Origin: Myxococcales bacterium
GTDB lineage: Bacteria > Myxococcota_A > Polyangia > Polyangiales > Polyangiaceae
Assembly: GCA_021847645.1 (NCBI GenBank)
Contig: JAJZQG010000051.1
Span: forward strand, 1-42,428
Reading direction: 5' to 3'
Length of the DNA stretch: 42,428 nucleotides
This document shows, in pieces, positions 11,356 through 19,980 of the stretch; position 1 is the first letter of the stretch, and each line of letters opens with the position of its first letter. Below the pieces are notes generated by a model. That model saw nothing but the letters and a program-made list of their open reading frames with translations. It did not search any database and had not been told where the DNA came from. Both the position numbers and the translations under genes were made by a program.

Positions 11356-11640
11356 CTACCTGCACTCGCCGCCTTCGCAGGAAGACCCATCCGGGCAGTC
11401 GACCCGACTCGCGCACTTGACGCACCGCGATTCGAGGCAGTACTTCAGGCCGTCCCCGCGGTGCACGCACTCGGTGTCATTCTCGCACGGAACCGACTTG
11501 GGGTTCGGCGCACAGCCCGGCAAGGCCGCGGCCAGCGTGATCAGCAACGGAGCGGCGAGCACGGCGGCAGCCAGGCTGGTGACGACGCTCCGCCCCGCCC
11601 GCGGTCCCTGGAGAGCACTGCGATAGCTTCGGTTGGTCAT
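11356..11640 (-). CDS. Small cysteine-rich lipoprotein
   Basis: A 94-residue protein. The ATG at 11640 was chosen because GGAGAA lies just upstream and because it begins a signal sequence: basic n-region, hydrophobic VVTSLAAAVLAAPLLITLAAAL, then LPGC. The mature peptide of about 45 residues holds nine cysteines including the lipidated one. It reads as one or two copies of a C-x4-(D/E)C-x(4-9)-C-x(3)-(G/R)-x-C module, which recurs in other proteins of this window. It is probably a disulfide-rich surface peptide; function unknown. It is divergent from the large lipoprotein that follows. Confidence 0.75.
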   Translation of the reverse strand: MTNRSYRSALQGPRAGRSVVTSLAAAVLAAPLLITLAAALPGCAPNPKSVPCENDTECVHRGDGLKYCLESRCVKCASRVDCPDGSSCEGGECR

Positions 11641-11859
11641 CGGTTCTCCGCTTGGATGATCGATCGGAGCGAAGGGTAGCACGCGCGATCCCAACGAGCA
11701 CGACGGCCGGCCAGCCTGCCATGCGTGGTTGTGCCCCCGATCAACTCACCCGCAGTCCGGAGTGCCTGCCCCTCGCCCCGAGCTCCGCTCCACGTCATGG
11801 GCCCGAAACCGTGGCGTGCCCTCGGGCTTCATCGTATCCTGGCCGATGGAGGTTGACGC

Positions 11860-14001
11860 ATGCGACACTCTCGTATCCCTGTGCTGGCGCTCGGCGTGCT
11901 CGTCGCGTTCGGGGCGGTGGGAGCCTGTTCCAGCTCGTCCGGCGACACCGCCAGCAACGGCGGCCAGTCCGGGGCTGGCGGCGCTTCCGGTACGGGAGGG
12001 CAGGGCGGCCCCGATGCCAGTGTGGGGGACGCACCGTTCGACGTGATCAGCACGGACAGCGCCCACGGCTCGCTGGTCTCGCTTTCCGTCGTGCCGTCGA
12101 CCGCTACGATCACTGTCACCAACGGTCTGTCCGCACCGGCCACGTTCAAGGCGATGGCGACCTGGCAGGACGCGACCACGTCCGAGGTCGGGGTGAGCTG
12201 GTCGTTCGACACCCCGCAGATCGCGCTGGTGACCCCGGGAGGCGGCGTGGTCACCGCCAACGGCGAGGTCGGCGGCGTGGGTACGTTGACGGCCAGCTTC
12301 GAGGGCACCACGGCCGACGCATCCGTCACGGTGAACCTCGAGGTGACGCGGAATCCGGCCAACCTGTCCGCCGCGGACCAGGCCGTGTTCGGCTCGCCGG
12401 ACGGCACCCCGTCGGGCACGATGCTCTATCCCTACGACAAGACGGTATTCGCGCGCGGTCTGCCGGCGCCCGAGCTCATGTGGTCCGGCGGCGCGGCAGG
12501 GGATACGTGGTTGATTCACCTGCACGAGGCCCACTATGACGCGAAGATCTACACGACCGCGGACCCGCCGAGCGACGTGCCGATCCCGCAGGACATCTGG
12601 GACGGGCTGACGTCGAGCAACGCGGGCGAGGACGCCGAGCTCGATGTGCTGCGGTCCGCGGGCGGGCAGGCTCACGCGGCGATGCACGAGAGCTGGACCG
12701 TGGCGCAGGGGAGCCTGCGCGGGACGATCTACTATTGGGCAGTGAACACGGGGCAGATCATGAAGATCGGCCCGGGGGCGACGAGTCCGGACGTGGTGTT
12801 CGATTCCGGTCCGGCCGACCAGCTGGGCACGCCCGCGCCGGTCAATTACAACGGCGCCCAGCCGCCCTGGGAGTCGGGGGGCAACAACAAGCGTTGTGTG
12901 GCCTGCCATGTCGTCAGCAAGGACGGCTCGCGGCTCGCCGCGGTCTTCGAGAAGAAGGGCAGCACGGCCAGCCCTTGGGGCACGCTCGATCTGGGGGCCA
13001 ATCCCCCCAATTTGATGCAGATAACGCCCTACGATTCGACGACCATCTACCTCGCGCTCACGCCCGATGGCTCGATCGCCGTGCAGAATGACTCGGCCAT
13101 GAACATGCGCCTGGCCCTCGCCTCCACGGGCCAGGTGCTTCCGAGCGCCCTCGACGGCTTCGCCGACCGCACCGCGGACCCCGCCTTCGCCCCCAACGGC
13201 AACCTGCTGGCTTTCTCGAGCAACGTCAGCGGCTACTATCCCGTAGAGTTCTACCGCGCGGATCTCGACGTCATGGACTACGACCCGTCGTCCAAGGCCC
13301 TGTCGAACCGGCGGACCGTGGCGCAAGGAGGAAGCCAGGAGATCGCGTTCCCCTCCTTCTCGCCCGATTCGAAGTGGATCCTGTTCCAGATGGGCGACTA
13401 CAGCCGAGCGCGCTACGGTGTGGGGAACGACCAGACCGGGCACAACGATCTGTACATGGTCGACGTGGCCGGGCAACAACAGCCGATCTCGCTGGCGAAG
13501 GCCAGCGGTGCGTATCTCGAGGACAGGAACCAGCACCGCAGCTACCAGCCGACGGTCAACCCGGTCGCGGTGGGCGGCTACATGTGGATCGTGTTCTTCA
13601 GCCCCCGTGACTACGGCAACAAGATGCAGTCCACCACGGATCCGACGGTACAGAATCGCAAGCAGCTCTGGGTGGCCGCGGTGGACCTGAATGCGCAGCC
13701 GGGGCAGGACCCGAGCCACCCGGCCTTCTGGCTTCCGGGACAGGACCTGAGCACCATCAACATGAGCGGCTATTGGGCCCTCGAGCCGTGCCGCCAGACG
13801 GGCACCGCCTGTAACGACGGATTCGAGTGTTGCACCGGGTTCTGTCGGTCCGACGGCGACGGTGGCAGCACGTGCGTGCCTCCGCCCACGGGGGGCTGCT
13901 CGAATCTGGGGGAGAAGTGCACGACCGACGGCGACTGCTGCGCATCGGGAACGGGCGTAGCCTGCATTGGAGGCGTCTGCGGCCAGGCGGGGCCGCAGTG
14001 A
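11860..14001 (+). CDS. Large lipoprotein with Ig-like region, CxxCH motif, propeller-like body and cysteine-knot-like tail
   Basis: A 713-residue protein starting behind a strong GGAGG site. The signal ends in the lipobox VGAC, then comes a Ser/Gly/Ala spacer. Residues about 70-165 look like a bacterial Ig-like domain. A single CVACH motif (Cys346-His350 by codon count) would bind c-type haem if the protein is handled by cytochrome c maturation, though one isolated motif can also be structural. After it, segments such as PAFAPNGNLLAFSS and FPSFSPDSKWILFQ are typical WD40/TolB-like blades. The last 75 residues hold two disulfide-rich repeats with CC pairs (ECCTGFC, DCCASG). Surface or periplasmic; no enzymatic function can be assigned. 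Confidence 0.85.
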   Translation: MRHSRIPVLALGVLVAFGAVGACSSSSGDTASNGGQSGAGGASGTGGQGGPDASVGDAPFDVISTDSAHGSLVSLSVVPSTATITVTNGLSAPATFKAMATWQDATTSEVGVSWSFDTPQIALVTPGGGVVTANGEVGGVGTLTASFEGTTADASVTVNLEVTRNPANLSAADQAVFGSPDGTPSGTMLYPYDKTVFARGLPAPELMWSGGAAGDTWLIHLHEAHYDAKIYTTADPPSDVPIPQDIWDGLTSSNAGEDAELDVLRSAGGQAHAAMHESWTVAQGSLRGTIYYWAVNTGQIMKIGPGATSPDVVFDSGPADQLGTPAPVNYNGAQPPWESGGNNKRCVACHVVSKDGSRLAAVFEKKGSTASPWGTLDLGANPPNLMQITPYDSTTIYLALTPDGSIAVQNDSAMNMRLALASTGQVLPSALDGFADRTADPAFAPNGNLLAFSSNVSGYYPVEFYRADLDVMDYDPSSKALSNRRTVAQGGSQEIAFPSFSPDSKWILFQMGDYSRARYGVGNDQTGHNDLYMVDVAGQQQPISLAKASGAYLEDRNQHRSYQPTVNPVAVGGYMWIVFFSPRDYGNKMQSTTDPTVQNRKQLWVAAVDLNAQPGQDPSHPAFWLPGQDLSTINMSGYWALEPCRQTGTACNDGFECCTGFCRSDGDGGSTCVPPPTGGCSNLGEKCTTDGDCCASGTGVACIGGVCGQAGPQ

Positions 14002-14077
14002 GGCCGACTCACCCCTTGTCCAGGCCCAGCCGCCGCGTCCGTGGAACAACCGTGCCCCCTTGCCTGTTAGGCAGCCC

Positions 14078-14695
14078 ATGACGCGCCCATCCTCCCGCCC
14101 CAAGCCCCAGCGCCTCACCCTACGCGACTTCATCTCCGTGGCGGCAGCCGTGCTCGTCGTGCTCACCGCCCGTTCCTCCCTGGCCGACCACTATGTGGTG
14201 CCGTCCGGATCCATGCTGCCCACCGTGCACCTGGCAGATCGGATCCTGGTGGACAAGACCGCCTACGGTTTGCGCGTGCCCTTCACCCATACCTACCTGA
14301 CCGGCCATGGCCCCTCCCATGGCGACGTCGTCGTGTTGAACTCCCCCGACGACGGCATCGTGCTGCTCAAGCGGGTGGTGGCCGTGCCCGGCGATCGCGT
14401 GGAGGTGCGCGGCGGCCACCTGGCGCTCAACGGCGTTGCGGAGGTCATCGCGGACCAGCACGGTCACCTGATCGAACGGCTCGACCACCACGACCATCCC
14501 GTGTTGCTCGATCCCGATGGAGGCCCGGACTTCGGCCCGCGGATCGTGCCTCCGGACCGCTACCTGGTGATGGGCGACAACCGCGGAAACAGCCGCGACG
14601 GCCGCTTCTTCGGCTGGGTCGATCGCAACGAGATCCTGGGCAGGGCCGTGGGCGTGTACTGGCGCGACGGGCGCCCTTCGTGGATTCGGCTCTAG
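14078..14695 (+). CDS. lepB: Signal peptidase I
   Basis: A 205-residue S26A family protease that removes signal peptides from exported proteins at the outer face of the inner membrane. One N-terminal hydrophobic segment (ISVAAAVLVVLTA) is the anchor. The nucleophile is Ser45 in VPSGSMLPT and the general base is Lys98 in LLKRVVAVPGD. The C-terminal box GDNRGNSRDGRFFG is complete. It is short for the family, lacking the large insertion of enteric LepB. No lepA or rnc is next to it, so it may be an additional paralogue; the neighbours are hypothetical proteins. The stop overlaps the stop of a convergent gene. Confidence 0.93.
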   Translation: MTRPSSRPKPQRLTLRDFISVAAAVLVVLTARSSLADHYVVPSGSMLPTVHLADRILVDKTAYGLRVPFTHTYLTGHGPSHGDVVVLNSPDDGIVLLKRVVAVPGDRVEVRGGHLALNGVAEVIADQHGHLIERLDHHDHPVLLDPDGGPDFGPRIVPPDRYLVMGDNRGNSRDGRFFGWVDRNEILGRAVGVYWRDGRPSWIRL

Positions 14696-14946
14696 TGCGC
14701 ACCAAGCCAGGGCGCGTAGGCCCGCCGCGTCAGCCAGCGGACGAGGGAGAATCGCGCGGCGGTCGCGAGGGCGATGAGCAGAACGGCATCGAGCGGATCC
14801 CACAGGAAGCCGAAGATGCAGAGTGCGGCCACCACTCCAATGTAAGCCAGATGAACCTTGCGTGCGGCAGGCGGCAGGGGCATCGCTTCCGACTCGATGT
14901 CCCTGGCCAGCGCGGCGGATGCGTCCGTCGTATGCAACGTATTCAT
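14692..14946 (-). CDS. Small membrane protein with two predicted helices
   Basis: An 84-residue protein if it starts at the ATG at 14946, 12 bases after GGAGAG; upstream in-frame GTG and TTG codons are alternatives. A polar N-terminal 28 residues is followed by two hydrophobic stretches (VHLAYIGVVAALCIFGFLW and LDAVLLIALATAARFSLV) and a basic C-terminus (RWLTRRAY). It shares four bases at the 3' end with signal peptidase I on the opposite strand. It lies 24 bases downstream of the next hypothetical gene, so the two are likely co-transcribed. Function unknown. Confidence 0.6.
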   Translation of the reverse strand: MNTLHTTDASAALARDIESEAMPLPPAARKVHLAYIGVVAALCIFGFLWDPLDAVLLIALATAARFSLVRWLTRRAYAPWLGAH

Positions 14947-14970
14947 GTCCAACACCACCTCTCCAGGTTG

Positions 14971-15708
14971 TCAGTTGCTCTGTTGCGGAGGCACCGCCGG
15001 TGCCGGGTGCCCCGCGCGCCACACCACCGCGTCCACTCCCAAGTGGAATGCGGGGTCCGTCTCGTAACGCTCTCGGAACGACGGATTGAGACGTTCCATG
15101 GCCGCCACGTCCGCTGGCCCTCCGAAGGCCTTGTTCTGCGCGAGCCGGATCCCGTCGCCCACCGCCGCCGAGACCTCGGCCTTCGCAGCGGGCAGGCCTC
15201 CCAGTCCACGGCAGACGTCATCCACGACGCGCGCCGCGGTGCCCACCATCAGCGCATGCGCCGAGCTGTCCTGCGCGTACTCGGCCTCGATCCGGTCTCG
15301 CTCGGCTCGTGCGAAGTCCGCATACTGCGCACCCAAGCCGTCGTGGCCTAGATTCAGCGCAGCCTCGAGGCTCGCATCGCGATGCAGCGCCGCGTTCAGT
15401 TCGTCGCCCTCGATGCCCGCCCCTGCCCATTGCAGTGCGCCGGCTAGGCCGACCAGGAACGGCGCGCTGACCGCGCCGCCCGCTGCGATCACCTCCAGCG
15501 CCCCGCATCCGGGCGCATGAGCCGCGGCGATCTCCGCCACGCCCAGCACGCCATGCGCCGTGTCCAACGCGGCACTCGCCAAGTCCGCCGACAAGCGTGC
15601 CTTGTGCTGATGGCGCTTCACGTCGGGAAGCGAGTCCGGTTGCGACAGTTCCTCGGCCTGCAGCCATTTTCGGTATCCCTGGGTATCCGTTCCGTGGACT
15701 CCTGGCAT
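14971..15708 (-). CDS. Hypothetical protein, alanine-rich, no family recognised
   Basis: A 245-residue protein. The ATG at 15708 was chosen over upstream in-frame starts because GGAGGAACGAAAG stands directly before it. There is no signal peptide. Residues about 45-110 are alanine-rich and weakly hydrophobic (HGVLGVAEIAAAHAPG, APFLVGLAGALQWAGAG), suggesting helical packing or a hairpin that inserts in a membrane. The remainder is polar and helical (YADFARAERDRIEAEY). A short conserved-looking end (RERYETDPAFHLGVDAV) follows. Its partner appears to be the small membrane protein downstream. It could be a structural or effector-like protein; nothing in the sequence decides this. Confidence 0.7.
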   Translation of the reverse strand: MPGVHGTDTQGYRKWLQAEELSQPDSLPDVKRHQHKARLSADLASAALDTAHGVLGVAEIAAAHAPGCGALEVIAAGGAVSAPFLVGLAGALQWAGAGIEGDELNAALHRDASLEAALNLGHDGLGAQYADFARAERDRIEAEYAQDSSAHALMVGTAARVVDDVCRGLGGLPAAKAEVSAAVGDGIRLAQNKAFGGPADVAAMERLNPSFRERYETDPAFHLGVDAVVWRAGHPAPAVPPQQSN

Positions 15709-15912
15709 CTTTCGTTCCTCCGACCCGGTCATCGGTCGCGCCCCGCGCATCGTTGTGAGAAATCGACAGAGCCCCGAACCGCGGCCGGCGGCGTGCCGCC
15801 ACCGGGCGCCCTGGCCGCTCGGACGATTCCGCGGCCGTGTCCGACGTTTCCCGGCGCGCCCGAGGGCAGAGCGCGATTTCCCCACCGCGCCGGGCTTCTG
15901 CTGCGTGGGGGC

Positions 15913-15939
15913 TTGCGCCGCGCCGATCCTGCGTTAATA
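15913..15939 (+). promoter_or_regulatory. Candidate promoter of htpG
   Basis: TTGCGC and TTAATA are spaced by 15 bases, about 50 bases upstream of the htpG start, in a 279-base divergent gap. The TTAATA is an AT island in very GC-rich DNA. No CIRCE element (TTAGCACTC with its inverted copy) is seen. Confidence 0.3.
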
Positions 15940-15942
15940 GCG

Positions 15943-15964
15943 GTGGCGCGGCGATCCGCGCCGC
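15943..15964 (+). other. Stable hairpin in the htpG leader
   Basis: GGCGCGG pairs with CCGCGCC around a CGAT tetraloop, extendable by a G-U and a G-C pair. It lies about 13 bases upstream of the GGAGGT ribosome-binding site. It could protect the mRNA, mark a terminator of a leader, or take part in temperature control; it does not itself cover the ribosome-binding site. Confidence 0.4.
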
Positions 15965-15987
15965 GACGGTGCCTACGGAGGTCCCCC

Positions 15988-17907
15988 ATGAGCGAATCGG
16001 AAACCACGGCTGCCCCGACGCAAGCCCAGGAGCTGCCCTTTCAGGCCGAGGTCCAGCAGCTGCTGCAGCTGGTCGTGCATTCCCTCTACACCAACCGCGA
16101 GGTCTTCCTGCGCGAGCTCATCGCCAACGCCAGCGACGCCCTCGACAAGGCCCGCTTCCTGGCTGTCACCGACCGGCACTTGGCCGAACGCATGGGCGCC
16201 CCCGAAATCGTCGTCAGCGTCGATCGCGCCGACCGCACCATCGTCATCGAGGACAACGGCATCGGCATGTCCCGCGACGAGATCGTCACCAACCTGGGAA
16301 CCATCGCCCACTCGGGCACGCTCGAGTTTCTCAAGCGAGCCGGCGACGGTTCCAAGGGCGCGGACATCGCATCGCTCATCGGCCAGTTCGGCGTGGGCTT
16401 CTACTCGGCCTTCACCGTGGCCGACCGCATCGACGTCGAGTCCCGCTCGCTGACCGACCCCAACGCCGAGGCCGTGCTCTGGCGGTCCTCGGGCAAGGGC
16501 TCCTTTTCGGTGAGCGCCGCAGAGCGCCAGAAGCCCGGCACGCGCATTGTCATCCACGTGTCCCAGGACGCCGACGAGTTCCTCGACGACTGGCACATCG
16601 AGGCCCTGATCAAGCGCTACTCGGACTTTGTCCACTACCCCATCAAGCTCGCGGACAAGGTGGTCAACCAGAGCGCGGCCTTGTGGACCCGTCCGAAGGG
16701 CGAGATTACCGATGAGCAGTACGATGAGTTCTTCGCCCACACGCAAGGGGGGATGGGCGGCAAGCCCCTCGCGCGCATGCACTTCTCGGCGGACGCGCCG
16801 ATCCAGTACCACGCGCTGCTGTTCGTGCCGGACAAGGCGCCGCTGGATCTGATGCTCGAGGGTAAGAAGAAGGGTATTCGCCTGTACGCACGGCGTGTGT
16901 TCGTCATGGACGGCTGCGAGCAGCTCGCCCCGCCGTATCTGCAGTTCCTGCGCGGCGTGGTGGACTCCGAAGACCTGTCCCTCAATGTCTCCCGCGAGAT
17001 GCTGCAGGACAATCGCACGCTCGAGGTCATCCAGAAGGCGATCGTCAAGCAGACGCTCAAGACTCTCGAGGATCTGGCGGACAAGGAGCCGGACAAGTAC
17101 AAGACCTTCTGGACCGAGTTCGGTCGCCTCTTCCGCCTGGGCATCTCCTCGGACCGCGCCAACCAGGAGAGCATCGCCAAGCTGTTGCGATATCCGACGT
17201 CCAAGACCGCCGACGGTGAGGTCATCTCGCTCAAGCAGTACTTCGACCGGATGAAGGATGGCCAGAAGGCCATCTACTACCTGACCGGGCCGAGCCTCGC
17301 TGCGCTGCAGAGCAGTCCGCATCTCGAGGTGTTCAAGCGCAAGGACGTCGAGGTGTTGCTCATGGCCGACCCGGTGGACGAGTGGGTCGTGGGCTCGCTC
17401 GACAAGTTCATGGGCTACGGGCTCGAGAGCGTCGCGCACGGCACCATCGACCTCGAGAGCGTGGCGGAACCCGCGAAGGCCGAGGGGGCTCAGGACAAGC
17501 CCGAGGAGTCTGCCTCGCCCCAGCTCGATGCGTGCCTGTCCGCGATTCGCGCGGCGCTTGGCGATCGCGTGAAACAGGTGCGCATCTCCAAGCGGCTCAC
17601 CGAGAGCCCGTCGTGCCTGGTGTCCGACGAGGGCGACATGAGCCCGCACATGGAGCGGGTGATGCGCATGCTCGATCGCGAGGTCGAGGCGCCCAAGCGC
17701 ATCCTGGAAATCAACGCCGCGCATCCGGTCGTCAAGAACCTGGTCGGCCTGGTGGAAGCGAACGCCCAGTCGGAGGAGGTCAAGACATTCTCCGAAGTGC
17801 TGCTCGATCAGGCGTTGCTGGCCGAGGGAATCGTCCCCGATCCGGCGAGCCTGCTCAAGCGCATGCAGCGGGTGCTGACCCTCGCGAGCGAGTCGGTCAA
17901 GAAGTAG
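15988..17907 (+). CDS. htpG: Molecular chaperone HtpG (Hsp90)
   Basis: A 639-residue cytosolic Hsp90, full length for bacteria. The GHKL ATPase domain shows the N box RELIANASDALDKARF, the G1 box IEDNGIGMS, the lid segment IGQFGVGFYSAF and GTRIVIHV. The middle domain contains the catalytic-Arg loop LSLNVSREMLQ. The C-terminal dimerisation domain ends in a Lys pair, without the eukaryotic MEEVD tail. The start is fixed by GGAGGT seven bases upstream and by the homology. It refolds or remodels clients together with DnaK/DnaJ; a separate DnaJ-domain protein lies 5 kb downstream but not in the same operon. Monocistronic, with a hairpin directly after the stop. Confidence 0.97.
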   Translation: MSESETTAAPTQAQELPFQAEVQQLLQLVVHSLYTNREVFLRELIANASDALDKARFLAVTDRHLAERMGAPEIVVSVDRADRTIVIEDNGIGMSRDEIVTNLGTIAHSGTLEFLKRAGDGSKGADIASLIGQFGVGFYSAFTVADRIDVESRSLTDPNAEAVLWRSSGKGSFSVSAAERQKPGTRIVIHVSQDADEFLDDWHIEALIKRYSDFVHYPIKLADKVVNQSAALWTRPKGEITDEQYDEFFAHTQGGMGGKPLARMHFSADAPIQYHALLFVPDKAPLDLMLEGKKKGIRLYARRVFVMDGCEQLAPPYLQFLRGVVDSEDLSLNVSREMLQDNRTLEVIQKAIVKQTLKTLEDLADKEPDKYKTFWTEFGRLFRLGISSDRANQESIAKLLRYPTSKTADGEVISLKQYFDRMKDGQKAIYYLTGPSLAALQSSPHLEVFKRKDVEVLLMADPVDEWVVGSLDKFMGYGLESVAHGTIDLESVAEPAKAEGAQDKPEESASPQLDACLSAIRAALGDRVKQVRISKRLTESPSCLVSDEGDMSPHMERVMRMLDREVEAPKRILEINAAHPVVKNLVGLVEANAQSEEVKTFSEVLLDQALLAEGIVPDPASLLKRMQRVLTLASESVKK

Positions 17908-17924
17908 AGCGCCTGCCGGGCGCT
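17908..17924 (+). terminator. Hairpin immediately after htpG
   Basis: AGCGCC/GGCGCT stem with a five-base TGCCG loop, starting at the base after the htpG stop codon. No U-tract. Confidence 0.5.
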
Positions 17925-17986
17925 GCAAGGCACCGATTCCGTGCTCGCAACGGCCGGCGGATCGCCGTCAGGCCCTGTCCCAGCTC

Positions 17987-18421
17987 TCACTCGTCGCGAT
18001 CATGGGGCTCGCGAGTTGCGCACGACAGCCAATGCCGCCGTGCGGACGCGTACGTCAACCGGGCGAACCGTTCCAGGTCGCCGTGGGTGAGATGCGTCTG
18101 GCCCGTACCAGCGTTGGCAACCGCTGCTCGCACGATGGTCCGCGCCTCGGTCATCGTGCCCGGCCACCCGCCTTGCACGCCGCGGCATTCAGCGTGCATC
18201 TGCGCGCAGAAACGCTGTGCCCACACGCAACCGGCCGCGGTCGCTTCACGGGCGGTCATCGGCAGCTCCGTCGCCGGGGCGCCCCTGTCCCGCTTTGCGC
18301 GCGAGCCGCCGCTGCCCACTCCGCTCTCCTTCGGCTGAACACTTGCGCCGACCACCGAGCCATCGGGTTGGCTTTCGGCTCCCAGTTCCCCTGGAGCCAT
18401 TGGGACCCAAGGTTCATTCAC
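17987..18421 (-). CDS. Doubtful hypothetical protein
   Basis: An open frame of 144 codons. The part from MTAREATAAGC to the stop (about 90 codons) has mostly G or C in third positions and a balanced protein composition, with several cysteines and a helical look, so it may be real. The first 50 codons are Gly/Ser/Pro-rich with poorer codon bias, so the true start may be the internal ATG near 18259. No ribosome-binding site is convincing and no family is recognised. It may be a decayed gene, as the neighbouring kilobase looks eroded. Confidence 0.35.
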   Translation of the reverse strand: MNEPWVPMAPGELGAESQPDGSVVGASVQPKESGVGSGGSRAKRDRGAPATELPMTAREATAAGCVWAQRFCAQMHAECRGVQGGWPGTMTEARTIVRAAVANAGTGQTHLTHGDLERFARLTYASARRHWLSCATREPHDRDE

Positions 18422-19043
18422 GGGCGTCGCCCACCAGTGTCACTGCTGACCATCCGACCTCGCCTCGCGCCCATACGCGTATCAGCCGCGGCCCCCAAAG
18501 CGCTTTTCGCTCGCCGGGCCTCCGCCGCGCAGCCGTCCGCGCCGCACACGGTGCGTCTTCCAGTCAGCCGAACTTGCTGCCGTCCGAGCAAGAGCGGCAG
18601 GGTCGTGTCGAGGGGGCCAGTAACGATCGTGGTGGCGGAACCTTGGCACACCCGCGGCGACGACGCAAGACGGACGGCTGGCTGCTCAGGGCCGGCGCCA
18701 CGCCTCGCCGAGCGCGCGGAAGCTCCGCACCGTGCGCCACGCCGGCAACCGGGACAGGGCGCGCCCCCCCCAACGCAAACCTCGGCGGAGTCTGGCCGCA
18801 AACAAAGCTTGCTTTCGGCCTCCCGGCGGTCCATGTTCCGCGTCCCCTCCACGAGCTTTCGCTGTGATCGATTCCCAGACATCCGCTTCTTGCGTCACGC
18901 TCGCGTGTCGTCCAAGGGATCCTTCCTGCGTTCGCGTTGCGTGGGTGATGGTCTCCATTCGGGTGACCTTTTCGAGGAAGCGCGTGGCGCGCTGTCGTAA
19001 CTCGTAGGCGAATATTCTGCGCGTCAGATCAGGTAGGATTCCC
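18422..19043. other. Intergenic stretch with no supported gene
   Basis: Open frames exist on both strands, but their translations are Arg/Pro/Ala-rich with mixed third-base use, the signature of non-coding high-GC DNA. The last 150 bases before the RNA-binding protein gene are richer in A+T and probably carry its promoter and leader. Relics too decayed to recognise may be present. Confidence 0.5.
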
Positions 19044-19388
19044 ATGGGAAATCGTCTTTATGTAGGCAACCTCTCGTACAACACCACCGAGGCCGAGCTT
19101 CGCGACACGTTCTCCAAGCAGGGACAGGTCGTGTCTGCACAGCTCGTCACCGACCGAATGACCGGCCAGGCTCGAGGGTTCGGCTTCGTGGAGATGGCGA
19201 GCGCTGAGGAAGCGCAGAAAGCCATCCAGGCGCTGAATGGCGTCGAGCTCGACGGCCGCGCGCTCACGGTCAACGAGGCGCGTGAGCGCACCGGCGGTGG
19301 CGGCTTCGGCGGTGGTGGTGGTGGTGGTGGCAGCCGTGGGGGTCGCGGCGGCCACGACAAGCCGCGCTCCGGCGGCAACCGCTGGTAG
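19044..19388 (+). CDS. Glycine-rich RRM RNA-binding protein
   Basis: A 114-residue protein with one RNA recognition motif (residues 4-80) and a Gly/Arg tail. RNP2 is LYVGNL (5-10) and RNP1 is RGFGFVEM (44-51), both with the aromatic residues that stack on RNA bases. The tail GGGGFGGGGGGGGSRGGRGG is partly encoded by a run of six GGT codons at 19311-19328, prone to length change. The layout matches the small cold-inducible Rbp proteins of cyanobacteria and myxobacteria. The start has AGGTAGGA upstream. It probably acts as a cytoplasmic RNA chaperone; regulation by cold through the leader is known for relatives but not visible here. Confidence 0.93.
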   Translation: MGNRLYVGNLSYNTTEAELRDTFSKQGQVVSAQLVTDRMTGQARGFGFVEMASAEEAQKAIQALNGVELDGRALTVNEARERTGGGGFGGGGGGGGSRGGRGGHDKPRSGGNRW

Positions 19389-19479
19389 CCCAACCCGCAC
19401 GCGCGTCAAGGACCAGCAGCGCAGGTCGACTGCGACGCTCAGTCCGAATAGGTGCCGCGAGCGTTTGACCATCGGCGTT

Positions 19480-19980
19480 CGCGTCAACGCCGTCGGTCGA
19501 CACCTCGTATCCTTCGACGTGGGCTAAGACCGTCGACATCACGTTTGCGTAGACCTCGCCGGAGGGCCAGAACCCCATCGTCGTGTCCCGCGTCAGGTTC
19601 CACGCGGCGCACGACGTCGTCCCTCCCGACTGGGTTGCGCCTACAACTTCACCAGCGATGGGGTCAACGCGGCCTTGGCGATGCCGAATGTGCCGTCGCC
19701 AACCTGGCCGCTTCGCGAGTTGCCCCAGCACTTCACCGAGCCCGTCCGCGCGCACCGCGCACGCGTGCGCGGGGCCAAGCGCGACCTGTGCTGCATCCCT
19801 CAGCCTCCGCACCTCGGCGGGCTCGACCTGACGTTTCTTGTCTCCGGTTCCGAACTGTCCCGGCTCGCCTTCTCCAGGACACGACACGGTCCCATCGGTG
19901 CGAGCCGCGCACGCGTGTCCCGAGATGGCCATCGCCGCGATGTTGGTCAGTCCCGGCGCGGGATTATCCCGTAGCGACAC
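19480..19980 (-). pseudogene. Decayed RCC1-repeat protein
   Basis: Minus-strand translation gives clear RCC1 (chromosome-condensation regulator) repeats broken by frameshifts. One frame reads GHACAARTDGTVSC, GEGEPGQFGTGD and GPAHACAVRADG. Near 19740 the match moves to another frame, giving SVKCWGNSRSGQVGDGTFG, which is a textbook blade, up to a TAG at 19641-19643. It then returns to the first frame with SGGTTSCAAWN. At least two shifts and a Trp-to-Pro change (SCPGEG for SCWGEG) show a dead gene. The blades would form a beta-propeller; bacterial versions of this type are usually exported lipoproteins. The lower boundary is approximate. Confidence 0.75.

Noticed and set aside
11746..14166. 806-codon minus-strand open frame opposite the CxxCH lipoprotein
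   Set aside because: No ribosome-binding site or protein-like composition; the plus-strand lipoprotein has signal peptide, Shine-Dalgarno and domain matches.
15973..17928. 651-codon minus-strand frame opposite htpG
   Set aside because: Antisense shadow of an unambiguous Hsp90 gene.
18686..19045. Possible minus-strand gene upstream of the RRM gene
   Set aside because: It would cover the RRM promoter region, has poor codon bias and no recognisable domain.
19270..19350. Poly-His run on the minus strand opposite the glycine-rich tail of the RRM gene
   Set aside because: It is the complement of GGT codons of the plus-strand gene, not a metal-binding protein.
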